This document shows positions 13,219-25,693 of a DNA stretch of 64,000 nucleotides, piece after piece. This DNA comes from Rallus limicola (Eukaryota > Chordata > Aves > Gruiformes > Rallidae), in NCBI GenBank assembly GCA_022605955.1, contig JAKCOZ010000303.1:124001-188000 (forward strand), written 5' to 3'. Every line of letters starts with the position of its first letter. The stretch's first letter is position 1. The translations under genes and the position numbers were made by a program. The notes beneath the pieces are model-generated. The model was not told where the DNA came from, did no database searches, and saw only the letters and a program-made list of their open reading frames with translations.

Positions 13219-16188
13219 GGTTTCAGACAAGCTATGCCTTTCATGCCTAGCTTCTTTACTTTGGGAGTTATTGCTGGACGTTTAGCATGTTTTGAACTGC
13301 AGTCTGCTAGGGCCGAGAAAAGCACTGTAGGAGGTAGCAGGTATGTTCCTTCTTTCCAGGCAAAGGAAAAGGCTGAGAGCCAAAGTGACAGGGTCTGCTT
13401 GTGTGTCCTGTTAGGAGGTTTCAGACAAGCTATGCCTTTCAGTCCTAGCTTCTTTACTTTGGGAGTTATTGCTGGACGTTTAGCATGTTTTGAACTGCAG
13501 TCTGCTAGGGCCGAGAAAAGCACCGTAGGAGGTTCCAGGCATGTTCCCTCTTTCCATGCAAAGGAAAAGGCTGAGAGCCAAAGTGACAGGGTCTGCTTGT
13601 GTGTCCTGTTAGGAGGTTTCAGACAAGCTATGCCTTTCAGTCCTAGCTTCTTTACTTTGGGAGTTATTGCTGGACGTTTAGCAAGTTTTGAACTGCAGTC
13701 TGCTAGGGCCGAGAAAAGCACCGTAGGAGGTTCCAGGCATGTTCCCTCTTTCCAGGCAAAGGAAAAGGCTGAGAGCCAAAGTGACAGGGTCAGCTTGTGT
13801 GTCCTGTTAGGAGGTTTCAGACAAGCTATGCCTTTCAGTCCTAGCTTCTTTACTTTGGGAGTTATTGCTGGACGTTTAGCATGTTTTGAACTGCAGTCTG
13901 CTAGGGCCGAGAAAAGCACTTTTATAGGTAGCAGGTATGTTCCTTCTTTCCAGGCAAAGGAAAAGGCTGAGAGCCAAAGTGACAGGGTCTGCTTGTGTGT
14001 CCTGTTAAGAGGTTTCAGACAAGCTATGCCTTTCATGCCTAGCTTCTTTACTTTGGGAGTTATTGCTGGACGTTTAGCATGTTTTGAACTGCAGTCTGCT
14101 AGGGCCGAGAAAAGCACCGTAGGAGGTTCCAGGCATGTTCCCTCTTTCCAGGCAAAGGAAAAGGCTGAGAGCCAAAGTGACAGGGTCTGCTTGTGTGTCC
14201 TGTTAGGAGGTTTCAGACAAGCTATGCCTTTCATGCCTAGCTTCTTTACTTTGGGAGTTATTGCTGGACGTTTAGCATGTTTTGAACTGCAGTCTGCTAG
14301 GGCCGAGAAAAGCACCGTAGGAGGTTCCAGGCATGTTCCCTCTTTCCAGGCAAAGGAAAAGGCTGAGAGCCAAAGTGACAGGGTCTGCTTGTGTGTCCTG
14401 TTAGGAGGTTTCAGACAAGCTATGCCTTTCAGTCCTAGCTTCTTTACTTTGGGAGTTATTGCTGGACGTTTAGCATGTTTTGAACTGCAGTCTGCTAGGG
14501 CCGAGAAAAGCACCGTAGGAGGTTCCAGGCATGTTCCCTCTTTCCAGGCAAAGGAAAAGGCTGAGAGCCAAAGTGACAGAGTCTGCTTGTGTGTCCTGTT
14601 AGGAGGTTTCAGACAAGCTATGCCTTTCATGCCTAGCTTCTTTACTTTGGGAGTTATTGCTGGACGTTTAGCATGTTTTGAACTGCAGTCTGCTAGGGCC
14701 GAGAAAAGCACCGTAGGAGGTTCCAGGCATGTTCCCTCTTTCCAGGCAAAGGAAAAGGCTGAGAGCCAAAGTGACAGGGTCTGCTTGTGTGTCCTGTTAG
14801 GAGGTTTCAGACAAGCTATGCCTTTCATGCCTAGCTTCTTTACTTTGGGAGTTATTGCTGGACGTTTAGCATGTTTTGAACTGCAGTCTGCTAGGGCCGA
14901 GAAAAGCACCGTAGGAGGTTCCTGGCATGTTCCCTCTTTCCAGGCAAAGGAAAAGGCTGAGAGCCAAAGTGACAGGGTCTGCTTGTGTGTCCTGTTAGGA
15001 GGTTTCAGACAAGCTATGCCTTTCAGTCCTAGCTTCTTTACTTTGGGAGTTATTGCTGGACGTTTAGCATGTTTTGAACTGCAGTCTGCTAGGGCCGAGA
15101 AAAGCACTGTAGGAGGTAGCAGGTATGTTCCTTCTTTCCAGGCAAAGTAAAAGGCTGAGAGCCAAAGTGACAGGGTCTGCTTGTGTGTCCTGTTAGGAGG
15201 TTTCAGACAAGCTATGCCTTTCATGCCTAGCTTCTTTACTTTGGGAGTTATTGCTGGACGTTTAGCGTGTTTTGAACTGCAGTCTGCTAGGGCCGAGAAA
15301 AGCACTGTAGGAGGTAGCAGGTATGTTCCCTCTTTCCAGGCAAAGGAAAAGGCTGAGAGCCAAAGTGACAGGGTCTGCTTGTGTGTCCTGTTAGGAGGTT
15401 TCAGACAAGCTATGCCTTTCATGCCTAGCTTCTTTACTTTGGGAGTTATTGCTGGACGTTTAGCATGTTTTGAACTGCAGTCTGCTAGGGCCGAGAAAAG
15501 CACCGTAGGAGCTTCCAGGCATGTTCCCTCTTTCCAGGCAAAGGAAAAGGCTGAGAGCCAAAGTGACAGGGTCTGCTTGTGTGTCCTGTTAGGAGGTTTC
15601 AGACAAGCTATGCCTTTCAGTCCTAGCTTCTTTACTTTGGGAGTTATTGCTGGACGTTTAGCATGTTTTGAACTGCAGTCTGCTAGGGCCGAGAAAAGCA
15701 CTGTAGGAGGTTCCAGGCATGTTCCCTCTTTCCAGGCAAAGGAAAAGACTGAGAGCCAAAGTGACAGGGTCTGCTTGTGTGTCCTGTTAGGAGGTTTCAG
15801 ACAAGCTATGCCTTTCATGCCTAGCTTCTTTACTTTGGGAGTTATTGCTGGACGTTTAGCATGTTTTGAACTGCAGTCTGCTAGGGCCGAGAAAAGCACC
15901 GTAGGAGGTTCCAGGCATGTTCCCTCTTTCCAGGCAAAGGAAAAGGCTGAGAGCCAAAGTGACAGGGTCTGCTTGTGTGTCCTGTTAGGAGGTTTCAGAC
16001 AAGCTATGCCTTTCATGCCTAGCTTCTTTACTTTGGGAGTTATTGCTGGACGTTTAGCATGTTTTGAACTGCAGTCTGCTAGGGCCGAGAAAAGCACCGT
16101 AGGAGGTTCCAGGCATGTTCCCTCTTTCCAGGCAAAGGAAAAGGCTGAGAGCCAAAGTGACAGGGTCTGCTTGTGTGTCCTGTTATAA
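13219..16188 (+). repeat. 15-monomer higher-order unit, copy 2 (2970 bp)
   Basis: This directly abuts copy 1 and repeats its monomer order. The private markers recur exactly 2970 bases later, at about 14005 (GTTAAGAGG) and 14921 (CCTGGCAT). Differences: the first monomer is TA148 with the Y-haplotype rather than consensus-like; the monomer matching the TA148 unit at about 11632 has no TA148 and is preceded by A126 (near 14580); a private G-to-T change gives AAAGTAAAAG near 15148; a private G-to-A change gives AAAAGACT near 15749. A recent in-register duplication followed by patchy conversion would explain this. Confidence 0.88.
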
Positions 16189-19100
16189 GATTTCAGACAA
16201 GCTATGCCTTTCATGCCTAGCTTCTTTACTTTGGGAGTTATTGCTGGACGTTTAGCATGTTTTGAACTGCAGTCTGCTAGGGCCGAGAAAAGCACTTTTA
16301 TAGGTAGCAGGTATGTTCCTTCTTTCCAGGCAAAGGAAAAGGCTGAGAGCCAAAGTGACAGGGTCTGCTTGTGTGTCCTGTTAGGAGGTTTCAGACAAGC
16401 TATGCCTTTCATGCCTAGCTTCTTTACTTTGGGAGTTATTGCTGGACGTTTAGCATGTTTTGAACTGCAGTCTGCTAGGGCCGAGAAAAGCACCGTAGGA
16501 GGTTCCAGGCATGTTCCCTCTTTCCAGGCAAAGGAAAAGGCTGAGAGCCAAAGTGACAGGGTCTGCTTGTGTGTCCTGTTAGGAGGTTTCAGACAAGCTA
16601 TGCCTTTCATGCCTAGCTTCTTTACTTTGGGAGTTATTGCTGGACGTTTAGCATGTTTTGAACTGCAGTCTGCTAGGGCCGAGAAAAGCACCGTAGGAGG
16701 TTCCAGGCATGTTCCCTCTTTCCAGGCAAAGGAAAAGGCTGAGAGCCAAAGTGACAGGGTCTGCTTGTGTGTCCTGTTAGGAGGTTTCAGACAAGCTATG
16801 CCTTTCATGCCTAGCTTCTTTACTTTGGGAGTTATTGCTGGACGTTTAGCATGTTTTGAACTGCAGTCTGCTAGGGCCGAGAAAAGCACCGTAGGAGGTT
16901 CCAGGCATGTTCCCTCTTTCCAGGCAAAGGAAAAGGCTGAGAGCCAAAGTGACAGGGTCTGCTTGTGTGTCCTGTTATAAGGTTTCAGACAAGCTATGCC
17001 TTTCAGTCCTAGCTTCTTTACTTTGGGAGTTATTGCTGGACGTTTAGCATGTTTTGAACTGCAGTCTGCTAGGGCCGAGAAAAGCACTGTAGGAGGTAGC
17101 AGGTATGTTCCTTCTTTCCAGGCAAAGGAAAAGGCTGAGAGCCAAAGTGACAGGGTCTGCTTGTGTGTCCTGTTAGGAGGTTTCAGACAAGCTATGCCTT
17201 TCATGCCTAGCTTCTTTACTTTGGGAGTTATTGCTGGACGTTTAGCATGTTTTGAACTGCAGTCTGCTAGGGCCGAGAAAAGCACCGTAGGAGGTTCCAG
17301 GCATGTTCCCTCTTTCCAGGCAAAGGAAAAGGCTGAGAGCCAAAGTGACAGGGTCTGCTTGTGTGTCCTGTTAGGAGGTTTCAGACAAGCTATGCCTTTC
17401 AGTCCTAGCTTCTTTACTTTGGGAGTTATTGCTGGACGTTTAGCATGTTTTGAACTGCAGTCTGCTAGGGCCGAGAAAAGCACTGTAGGAGGTAGCAGGT
17501 ATGTTCCTTCTTTCCAGGCAAAGGAAAAGGCTGAGAGCCAAAGTGACAGGGTCTGCTTGTGTGTCCTGTTAGGAGGTTTCAGACAAGCTATGCCTTTCAT
17601 GCCTAGCTTCTTTACTTTGGGAGTTATTGCTGGACGTTTAGCATGTTTTGAACTGCAGTCTGCTAGGGCCGAGAAAAGCACCGTAGGAGCTTCCAGGCAT
17701 GTTCCCTCTTTCCAGGCAAAGGAAAAGGCTGAGAGCCAAAGTGACAGGGTCTGCTTGTGTGTCCTGTTAGGAGGTTTCAGACAAGCTATGCCTTTCAGTC
17801 CTAGCTTCTTTACTTTGGGAGTTATTGCTGGACGTTTAGCATGTTTTGAACTGCAGTCTGCTAGGGCCGAGAAAAGCACCGTAGGAGGTTCCAGGCATGT
17901 TCCCTCTTTCCATGCAAAGGAAAAGGCTGAGAGCCAAAGTGACAGGGTCTGCTTGTGTGTCCTGTTAGGAGGTTTCAGACAAGCTATGCCTTTCAGTCCT
18001 AGCTTCTTTACTTTGGGAGTTATTGCTGGACGTTTAGCAAGTTTTGAACTGCAGTCTGCTAGGGCCGAGAAAAGCACCGTAGGAGGTTCCAGGCATGTTC
18101 CCTCTTTCCAGGCAAAGGAAAAGGCTGAGAGCCAAAGTGACAGGGTCTGCTTGTGTGTCCTGTTAGGAGGTTTCAGACAAGCTATGCCTTTCAGTCCTAG
18201 CTTCTTTACTTTGGGAGTTATTGCTGGACGTTTAGCATGTTTTGAACTGCAGTCTGCTAGGGCCGAGAAAAGCACTTTTATAGGTAGCAGGTATGTTCCT
18301 TCTTTCCAGGCAAAGGAAAAGGCTGAGAGCCAAAGTGACAGGGTCTGCTTGTGTGTCCTGTTAGGAGGTTTCAGACAAGCTATGCCTTTCATGCCTAGCT
18401 TCTTTACTTTGGGAGTTATTGCTGGACGTTTAGCATGTTTTGAACTGCAGTCTGCTAGGGCCGAGAAAAGCACCGTAGGAGGTTCCAGGCATGTTCCCTC
18501 TTTCCAGGCAAAGGAAAAGGCTGAGAGCCAAAGTGACAGGGTCTGCTTGTGTGTCCTGTTAGGAGGTTTCAGACAAGCTATGCCTTTCAGTCCTAGCTTC
18601 TTTACTTTGGGAGTTATTGCTGAACGTTTAGCATGTTTTGAACTGCAGTCTGCTAGGGCCGAGAAAAGCACCGTAGGAGGTTCCAGGCATGTTCCCTCTT
18701 TCCAGGCAAAGAAAAAGGCTGAGAGCCAAAGTGACAGGGTCTGCTTGTGTGTCCTGTTAGGAGGTTTCAGACAAGCTATGCCTTTCAGTCCTAACTTCTT
18801 TACTTTGGGAGTTATTGCTGGACGTTTAGCATGTTTTGAACTGCAGTCTGCTAGGGCCGAGAAAAGCACCGTAGGAGGTTCCAGGCATGTTCCCTCTTTC
18901 CAGGCAAAGGAAAAGGCTGAGAGCCAAAGTGACAGGGTCAGCTTGTGTGTCCTGTTAGGAGGTTTCAGACAAGCTATGCCTTTCAGTCCTAGCTTCTTTA
19001 CTTTGGGAGTTATTGCTGGACGTTTAGCATGTTTTGAACTGCAGTCTGCTAGGGCCGAGAAAAGCACTGTAGGAGGTAGCAGGTATGTTCCTTCTTTCCA

Positions 19101-22100
19101 GGCAAAGGAAAAGGCTGAGAGCCAAAGTGACAGGGTCTGCTTGTGTGTCCTGTTAGGAGGTTTCAGACAAGCTATGCCTTTCATGCCTAGCTTCTTTACT
19201 TTGGGAGTTATTGCTGGACGTTTAGCATGTTTTGAACTGCAGTCTGCTAGGGCCGAGAAAAGCACCGTAGGAGGTTCCAGGCATGTTCCCTCTTTCCAGG
19301 CAAAGGAAAAGGCTGAGAGCCAAAGTGACAGGGTCTGCTTGTGTGTCCTGTTAGGAGGTTTCAGACAAGCTATGCCTTTCAGTCCTAGCTTCTTTACTTT
19401 GGGAGTTATTGCTGGACGTTTAGCAAGTTTTGAACTGCAGTCTGCTAGGGCCGAGAAAAGCACCGTAGGAGGTTCCAGGCATGTTCCCTCTTTCCAGGCA
19501 AAGGAAAAGGCTGAGAGCCAAAGTGACAGGGTCAGCTTGTGTGTCCTGTTAGGAGGTTTCAGACAAGCTATGCCTTTCAGTCCTAGCTTCTTTACTTTGG
19601 GAGTTATTGCTGGACGTTTAGCATGTTTTGAACTGCAGTCTGCTAGGGCCGAGAAAAGCACTTTTATAGGTAGCAGGTATGTTCCTTCTTTCCAGGCAAA
19701 GGAAAAGGCTGAGAGCCAAAGTGACAGGGTCTGCTTGTGTGTCCTGTTAGGAGGTTTCAGACAAGCTATGCCTTTCATGCCTAGCTTCTTTACTTTGGGA
19801 GTTATTGCTGGACGTTTAGCATGTTTTGAACTGCAGTCTGCTAGGGCCGAGAAAAGCACCGTAGGAGGTTCCAGGCATGTTCCCTCTTTCCAGGCAAAGG
19901 AAAAGGCTGAGAGCCAAAGTGACAGGGTCTGCTTGTGTGTCCTGTTAGGAGGTTTCAGACAAGCTATGCCTTTCATGCCTAGCTTCTTTACTTTGGGAGT
20001 TATTGCTGGACGTTTAGCATGTTTTGAACTGCAGTCTGCTAGGGCCGAGAAAAGCACCGTAGGAGGTTCCAGGCATGTTCCCTCTTTCCAGGCAAAGGAA
20101 AAGGCTGAGAGCCAAAGTGACAGGGTCTGCTTGTGTGTCCTGTTAGGAGGTTTCAGACAAGCTATGCCTTTCATGCCTAGCTTCTTTACTTTGGGAGTTA
20201 TTGCTGGACGTTTAGCATGTTTTGAACTGCAGTCTGCTAGGGCCGAGAAAAGCACCGTAGGAGGTTCCAGGCATGTTCCCTCTTTCCAGGCAAAGGAAAA
20301 GGCTGAGAGCCAAAGTGACAGGGTCTGCTTGTGTGTCCTGTTAGGAGGTTTCAGACAAGCTATGCCTTTCATGCCTAGCTTCTTTACTTTGGGAGTTATT
20401 GCTGGACGTTTAGCATGTTTTGAACTGCAGTCTGCTAGGGCCGAGAAAAGCACCGTAGGAGGTTCCAGGCATGTTCCCTCTTTCCAGGCAAAGGAAAAGG
20501 CTGAGAGCCAAAGTGACAGAGTCTGCTTGTGTGTCCTGTTAGGAGGTTTCAGACAAGCTATGCCTTTCATGCCTAGCTTCTTTACTTTGGGAGTTATTGC
20601 TGGACGTTTAGCATGTTTTGAACTGCAGTCTGCTAGGGCCGAGAAAAGCACCGTAGGAGGTTCCAGGCATGTTCCCTCTTTCCAGGCAAAGGAAAAGGCT
20701 GAGAGCCAAAGTGACAGGGTCTGCTTGTGTGTCCTGTTAGGAGGTTTCAGACAAGCTATGCCTTTCATGCCTAGCTTCTTTACTTTGGGAGTTATTGCTG
20801 GACGTTTAGCATGTTTTGAACTGCAGTCTGCTAGGGCCGAGAAAAGCACCGTAGGAGCTTCCAGGCATGTTCCCTCTTTCCAGGCAAAGGAAAAGGCTGA
20901 GAGCCAAAGTGACAGGGTCTGCTTGTGTGTCCTGTTAGGAGGTTTCAGACAAGCTATGCCTTTCATGCCTAGCTTCTTTACTTTGGGAGTTATTGCTGGA
21001 CGTTTAGCATGTTTTGAACTGCAGTCTGCTAGGGCCGAGAAAAGCACCGTAGGAGGTTCCAGGCATGTTCCCTCTTTCCAGGCAAAGGAAAAGGCTGAGA
21101 GCCAAAGTGACAGGGTCAGCTTGTGTGTCCTGTTAGGAGGTTTCAGACAAGCTATGCCTTTCAGTCCTAGCTTCTTTACTTTGGGAGTTATTGCTGGACG
21201 TTTAGCATGTTTTGAACTGCAGTCTGCTAGGGCCGAGAAAAGCACCGTAGGAGGTTCCAGGCATGTTCCCTCTTTCCAGGCAAAGGAAAAGGCTGAGAGC
21301 CAAAGTGACAGAGTCTGCTTGTGTGTCCTGTTAGGAGGTTTCAGACAAGCTATGCCTTTCATGCCTAGCTTCTTTACTTTAGCAGTTATTGCTGGACGTT
21401 TAGCATGTTTTGAACTGCAGTCTGCTAGGGCCGAGAAAAGCACTTTTATAGGTAGCAGGTATGTTCCTTCTTTCCAGGCAAAGGAAAAGGCTGAGAGCCA
21501 AAGTGACAGGGTCTGCTTGTGTGTCCTGTTAGGAGGTTTCAGACAAGCTATGCCTTTCATGCCTAGCTTCTTTACTTTGGGAGTTATTGCTGGACGTTTA
21601 GCATGTTTTGAACTGCAGTCTGCTAGGGCCGAGAAAAGCACCGTAGGAGGTTCCAGGCATGTTCCCTCTTTCCAGGCAAAGGAAAAGGCTGAGAGCCAAA
21701 GTGACAGGGTCTGCTTGTGTGTCCTGTTAGGAGGTTTCAGACAAGCTATGCCTTTCATGCCTAGCTTCTTTACTTTGGGAGTTATTGCTGGACGTTTAGC
21801 ATGTTTTGAACTGCAGTCTGCTAGGGCCGAGAAAAGCACCGTAGGAGGTTCCAGGCATGTTCCCTCTTTCCAGGCAAAGGAAAAGGCTGAGAGCCAAAGT
21901 GACAGGGTCTGCTTGTGTGTCCTGTTATAAGGTTTCAGACAAGCTATGCCTTTCATGCCTAGCTTCTTTACTTTGGGAGTTATTGCTGGACGTTTAGCAT
22001 GTTTTGAACTGCAGTCTGCTAGGGCCGAGAAAAGCACTGTAGGAGGTAGCAGGTATGTTCCTTCTTTCCAGGCAAAGGAAAAGGCTGAGAGCCAAAGTGA

Positions 22101-25100
22101 CAGGGTCTGCTTGTGTGTCCTGTTAGGAGGTTTCAGACAAGCTATGCCTTTCATGCCTAGCTTCTTTACTTTGGGAGTTATTGCTGGACGTTTAGCGTGT
22201 TTTGAACAGCAGTCTGCTAGGGCCGAGAAAAGCACTGTAGGAGGTAGCAGTTATGTTCCTTCTTTCCAGGCAAAGGAAAAGGCTGAGAGCCAAAGTGACA
22301 GGGTCTGCTTGTGTGTCCTGTTAGGAGGTTTCAGACAAGCTATGCCTTTCATGCCTAGCTTCTTTACTTTGGGAGTTATTGCTGGACGTTTAGCATGTTT
22401 TGAACTGCAGTCTGCTAGGGCCGAGAAAAGCACCGTAGGAGGTTCCAGGCATGTTCCCTCTTTCCAGGCAAAGGAAAAGGCTGAGAGCCAAAGTGACAGG
22501 GTCTGCTTGTGTGTCCTGTTAGGAGGTTTCAGACAAGCTATGCCTTTCAGTCCTAGCTTCTTTACTTTGGGAGTTATTGCTGGACGTTTAGCATGTTTTG
22601 AACTGCAGTCTGCTAGGGCCGAGAAAAGCACCGTAGGAGGTTCCAGGCATGTTCCCTCTTTCCATGCAAAGGAAAAGGCTGAGAGCCAAAGTGACAGGGT
22701 CTGCTTGTGTGTCCTGTTAGGAGGTTTCAGACAAGCTATGCCTTTCAGTCCTAGCTTCTTTACTTTGGGAGTTATTGCTGGACGTTTAGCATGTTTTGAA
22801 CTGCAGTCTGCTAGGGCCGAGAAAAGCACTGTAGGAGGTAGCAGGTATGTTCCTTCTTTCCAGGCAAAGGAAAAGGCTGAGAGCCAAAGTGACAGGGTCT
22901 GCTTGTGTGTCCTGTTAGGAGGTTTCAGACAAGCTATGCCTTTCATGCCTAGCTTCTTTACTTTGGGAGTTATTGCTGGACGTTTAGCATGTTTTGAACT
23001 GCAGTCTGCTAGGGCCGAGAAAAGCACCGTAGGAGGTTCCAGGCATGTTCCCTCTTTCCAGGCAAAGGAAAAGGCTGAGAGCCAAAGTGACAGGGTCTGC
23101 TTGTGTGTCCTGTTAGGAGGTTTCAGACAAGCTATGCCTTTCATGCCTAGCTTCTTTACTTTGGGAGTTATTGCTGGACGTTTAGCATGTTTTGAACTGC
23201 AGTCTGCTAGGGCCGAGAAAAGCACCGTAGGAGGTTCCAGGCATGTTCCCTCTTTCCATGCAAAGGAAAAGGCTGAGAGCCAAAGTGACAGGGTCTGCTT
23301 GTGTGTCCTGTTAGGAGGTTTCAGACAAGCTATGCCTTTCAATCCTAGCTTCTTTACTTTGGGAGTTATTGCTGGACGTTTAGCAAGTTTTGAACTGCAG
23401 TCTGCTAGGGCCGAGAAAAGCACCGTAGGAGGTTCCAGGCATGTTCCCTCTTTCCAGGCAAAGGAAAAGGCTGAGAGCCAAAGTGACAGGGTCAGCTTGT
23501 GTGTCCTGTTAGGAGGTTTCAGACAAGCTATGCCTTTCAGTCCTAGCTTCTTTACTTTGGGAGTTATTGCTGGACGTTTAGCATGTTTTGAACTGCAGTC
23601 TGCTAGGGCCGAGAAAAGCACTTTTATAGGTAGCAGGTATGTTCCTTCTTTCCAGGCAAAGGAAAAGGCTGAGAGCCAAAGTGACAGGGTCTGCTTGTGT
23701 GTCCTGTTAGGAGGTTTCAGACAAGCTATGCCTTTCATGCCTAGCTTCTTTACTTTGGGAGTTATTGCTGGACGTTTAGCATGTTTTGAACTGCAGTCTG
23801 CTAGGGCCGAGAAAAGCACCGTAGGAGGTTCCAGGCATGTTCCCTCTTTCCAGGCAAAGGAAAAGGCTGAGAGCCAAAGTGACAGGGTCTGCTTGTGTGT
23901 CCTGTTAGGAGGTTTCAGACAAGCTATGCCTTTCATGCCTAGCTTCTTTACTTTGGGAGTTATTGCTGGACGTTTAGCATGTTTTGAACTGCAGTCTGCT
24001 AGGGCCGAGAAAAGCACCGTAGGAGGTTCCAGGCATGTTCCCTCTTTCCAGGCAAAGGAAAAGGCTGAGAGCCAAAGTGACAGGGTCTGCTTGTGTGTCC
24101 TGTTAGGAGGTTTCAGACAAGCTATGCCTTTCATGCCTAGCTTCTTTACTTTGGGAGTTATTGCTGGACGTTTAGCATGTTTTGAACTGCAGTCTGCTAG
24201 GGCCGAGAAAAGCACCGTAGGAGGTTCCAGGCATGTTCCCTCTTTCCAGGCAAAGGAAAAGGCTGAGAGCCAAAGTGACAGGGTCTGCTTGTGTGTCCTG
24301 TTAGGAGGTTTCAGACAAGCTATGCCTTTCAGTCCTAGCTTCTTTACTTTGGGAGTTATTGCTGGACGTTTAGCATGTTTTGAACTGCAGTCTGCTAGGG
24401 CCGAGAAAAGCACCGTAGGAGGTTCCAGGCATGTTCCCTCTTTCCAGGCAAAGGAAAAGGCTGAGAGCCAAAGTGACAGAGTCTGCTTGTGTGTCCTGTT
24501 AGGAGGTTTCAGACAAGCTATGCCTTTCATGCCTAGCTTCTTTACTTTAGCAGTTATTGCTGGACGTTTAGCATGTTTTGAACTGCAGTCTGCTAGGGCC
24601 GAGAAAAGCACTGTAGGAGGTAGCAGGTATGTTCCTTCTTTCCAGGCAAAGGAAAAGGCTGAGAGCCAAAGTGACAGGGTCTGCTTGTGTGTCCTGTTAG
24701 GAGGTTTCAGACAAGCTATGCCTTTCATGCCTAGCTTCTTTACTTTGGGAGTTATTGCTGGACGTTTAGCATGTTTTGAACTGCAGTCTGCTAGGGCCGA
24801 GAAAAGCACCGTAGGAGGTTCCAGGCATGTTCCCTCTTTCCAGGCAAAGGAAAAGGCTGAGAGCCAAAGTGACAGGGTCAGCTTGTGTGTCCTGTTAGGA
24901 GGTTTCAGACAAGCTATGCCTTTCAGTCCTAGCTTCTTTACTTTGGGAGTTATTGCTGGACGTTTAGCATGTTTTGAACTGCAGTCTGCTAGGGCCGAGA
25001 AAAGCACCGTAGGAGGTTCCAGGCATGTTCCCTCTTTCCAGGCAAAGGAAAAGGCTGAGAGCCAAAGTGACAGGGTCTGCTTGTGTGTCCTGTTAGGAGG

Positions 25101-25146
25101 TTTCAGACAAGCTATGCCTTTCATGCCTAGCTTCATTACTTTAGCA

Positions 25147-25345
25147 GTTTATTGCTGGACGTTTAGCATGTTTTGAACTGCAGTCTGCTAGGGCCGAGAA
25201 AAGCACTTTTATAGGTAGCAGGTATGTTCCTTCTTTCCAGGCAAAGGAAAAGGCTGAGAGCCAAAGTGACAGGGTCTGCTTGTGTGTCCTGTTAGGAGGT
25301 TTCAGACAAGCTATGCCTTTCAGTCCTAGCTTCTTTACTTTGGGA
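25147..25345 (+). repeat. The only 199-bp monomer: 1-bp T insertion
   Basis: The unit begins GTTTATTGCTGG instead of GTTATTGCTGG, with one extra T in the run 25148-25150. From here to 64000 every landmark is shifted by one base. It is the only net indel in 323 monomers, judged by marker spacing and by the continuous 66-codon periodicity on either side. Another private change (TTCTTTAC to TTCATTAC, near 25135) and the AC195/197 marker lie just upstream, and the domain A/B boundary is about 550 bp downstream. Confidence 0.93.
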
Positions 25346-25693
25346 GTTATTGCTGGACGTTTAGCATGTTTTGAACTGCAGTGTGCTAGGGCCGAGAAAA
25401 GCACCGTAGGAGGTTCCAGGCATGTTCCCTCTTTCCAGGCAAAGGAAAAGGCTGAGAGCCAAAGTGACAGGGTCTGCTTGTGTGTCCTGTTAGGAGGTTT
25501 CAGACAAGCTATGCCTTTCATGCCTAGCTTCTTTACTTTGGGAGTTATTGCTGGACGTTTAGCATGTTTTGAACTGCAGTCTGCTAGGGCCGAGAAAAGC
25601 ACCGTAGGAGGTTCCAGGCATGTTCCCTCTTTCCAGGCAAAGGAAAAGGCTGAGAGCCAAAGTGACAGGGTCTGCTTGTGTGTCCTGTTATAA

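Larger units (their letters stand above)
1..25693 (+). repeat. Satellite domain A: irregular higher-order array
   Basis: Domain A is marked by A22 monomers followed directly by a TTTATA monomer. The pair (A22 base, then the TTTATA block 234 bases on) occurs at 22/256, 4972/5206, 10714/10948, 13684/13918, 18040/18274, 19426/19660 and 23386/23620. TTTATA monomers are spaced 25, 29, 15, 12, 10, 7, 9, 11 and 8 units apart, so there is no single fixed higher-order period. AC195/197 appears only in its right-hand part (near 21380, 24548 and 25142), which resembles domain C. A94 is absent. The right boundary is set at the TA148 monomer that opens the 7-monomer units of domain B. Confidence 0.8.
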
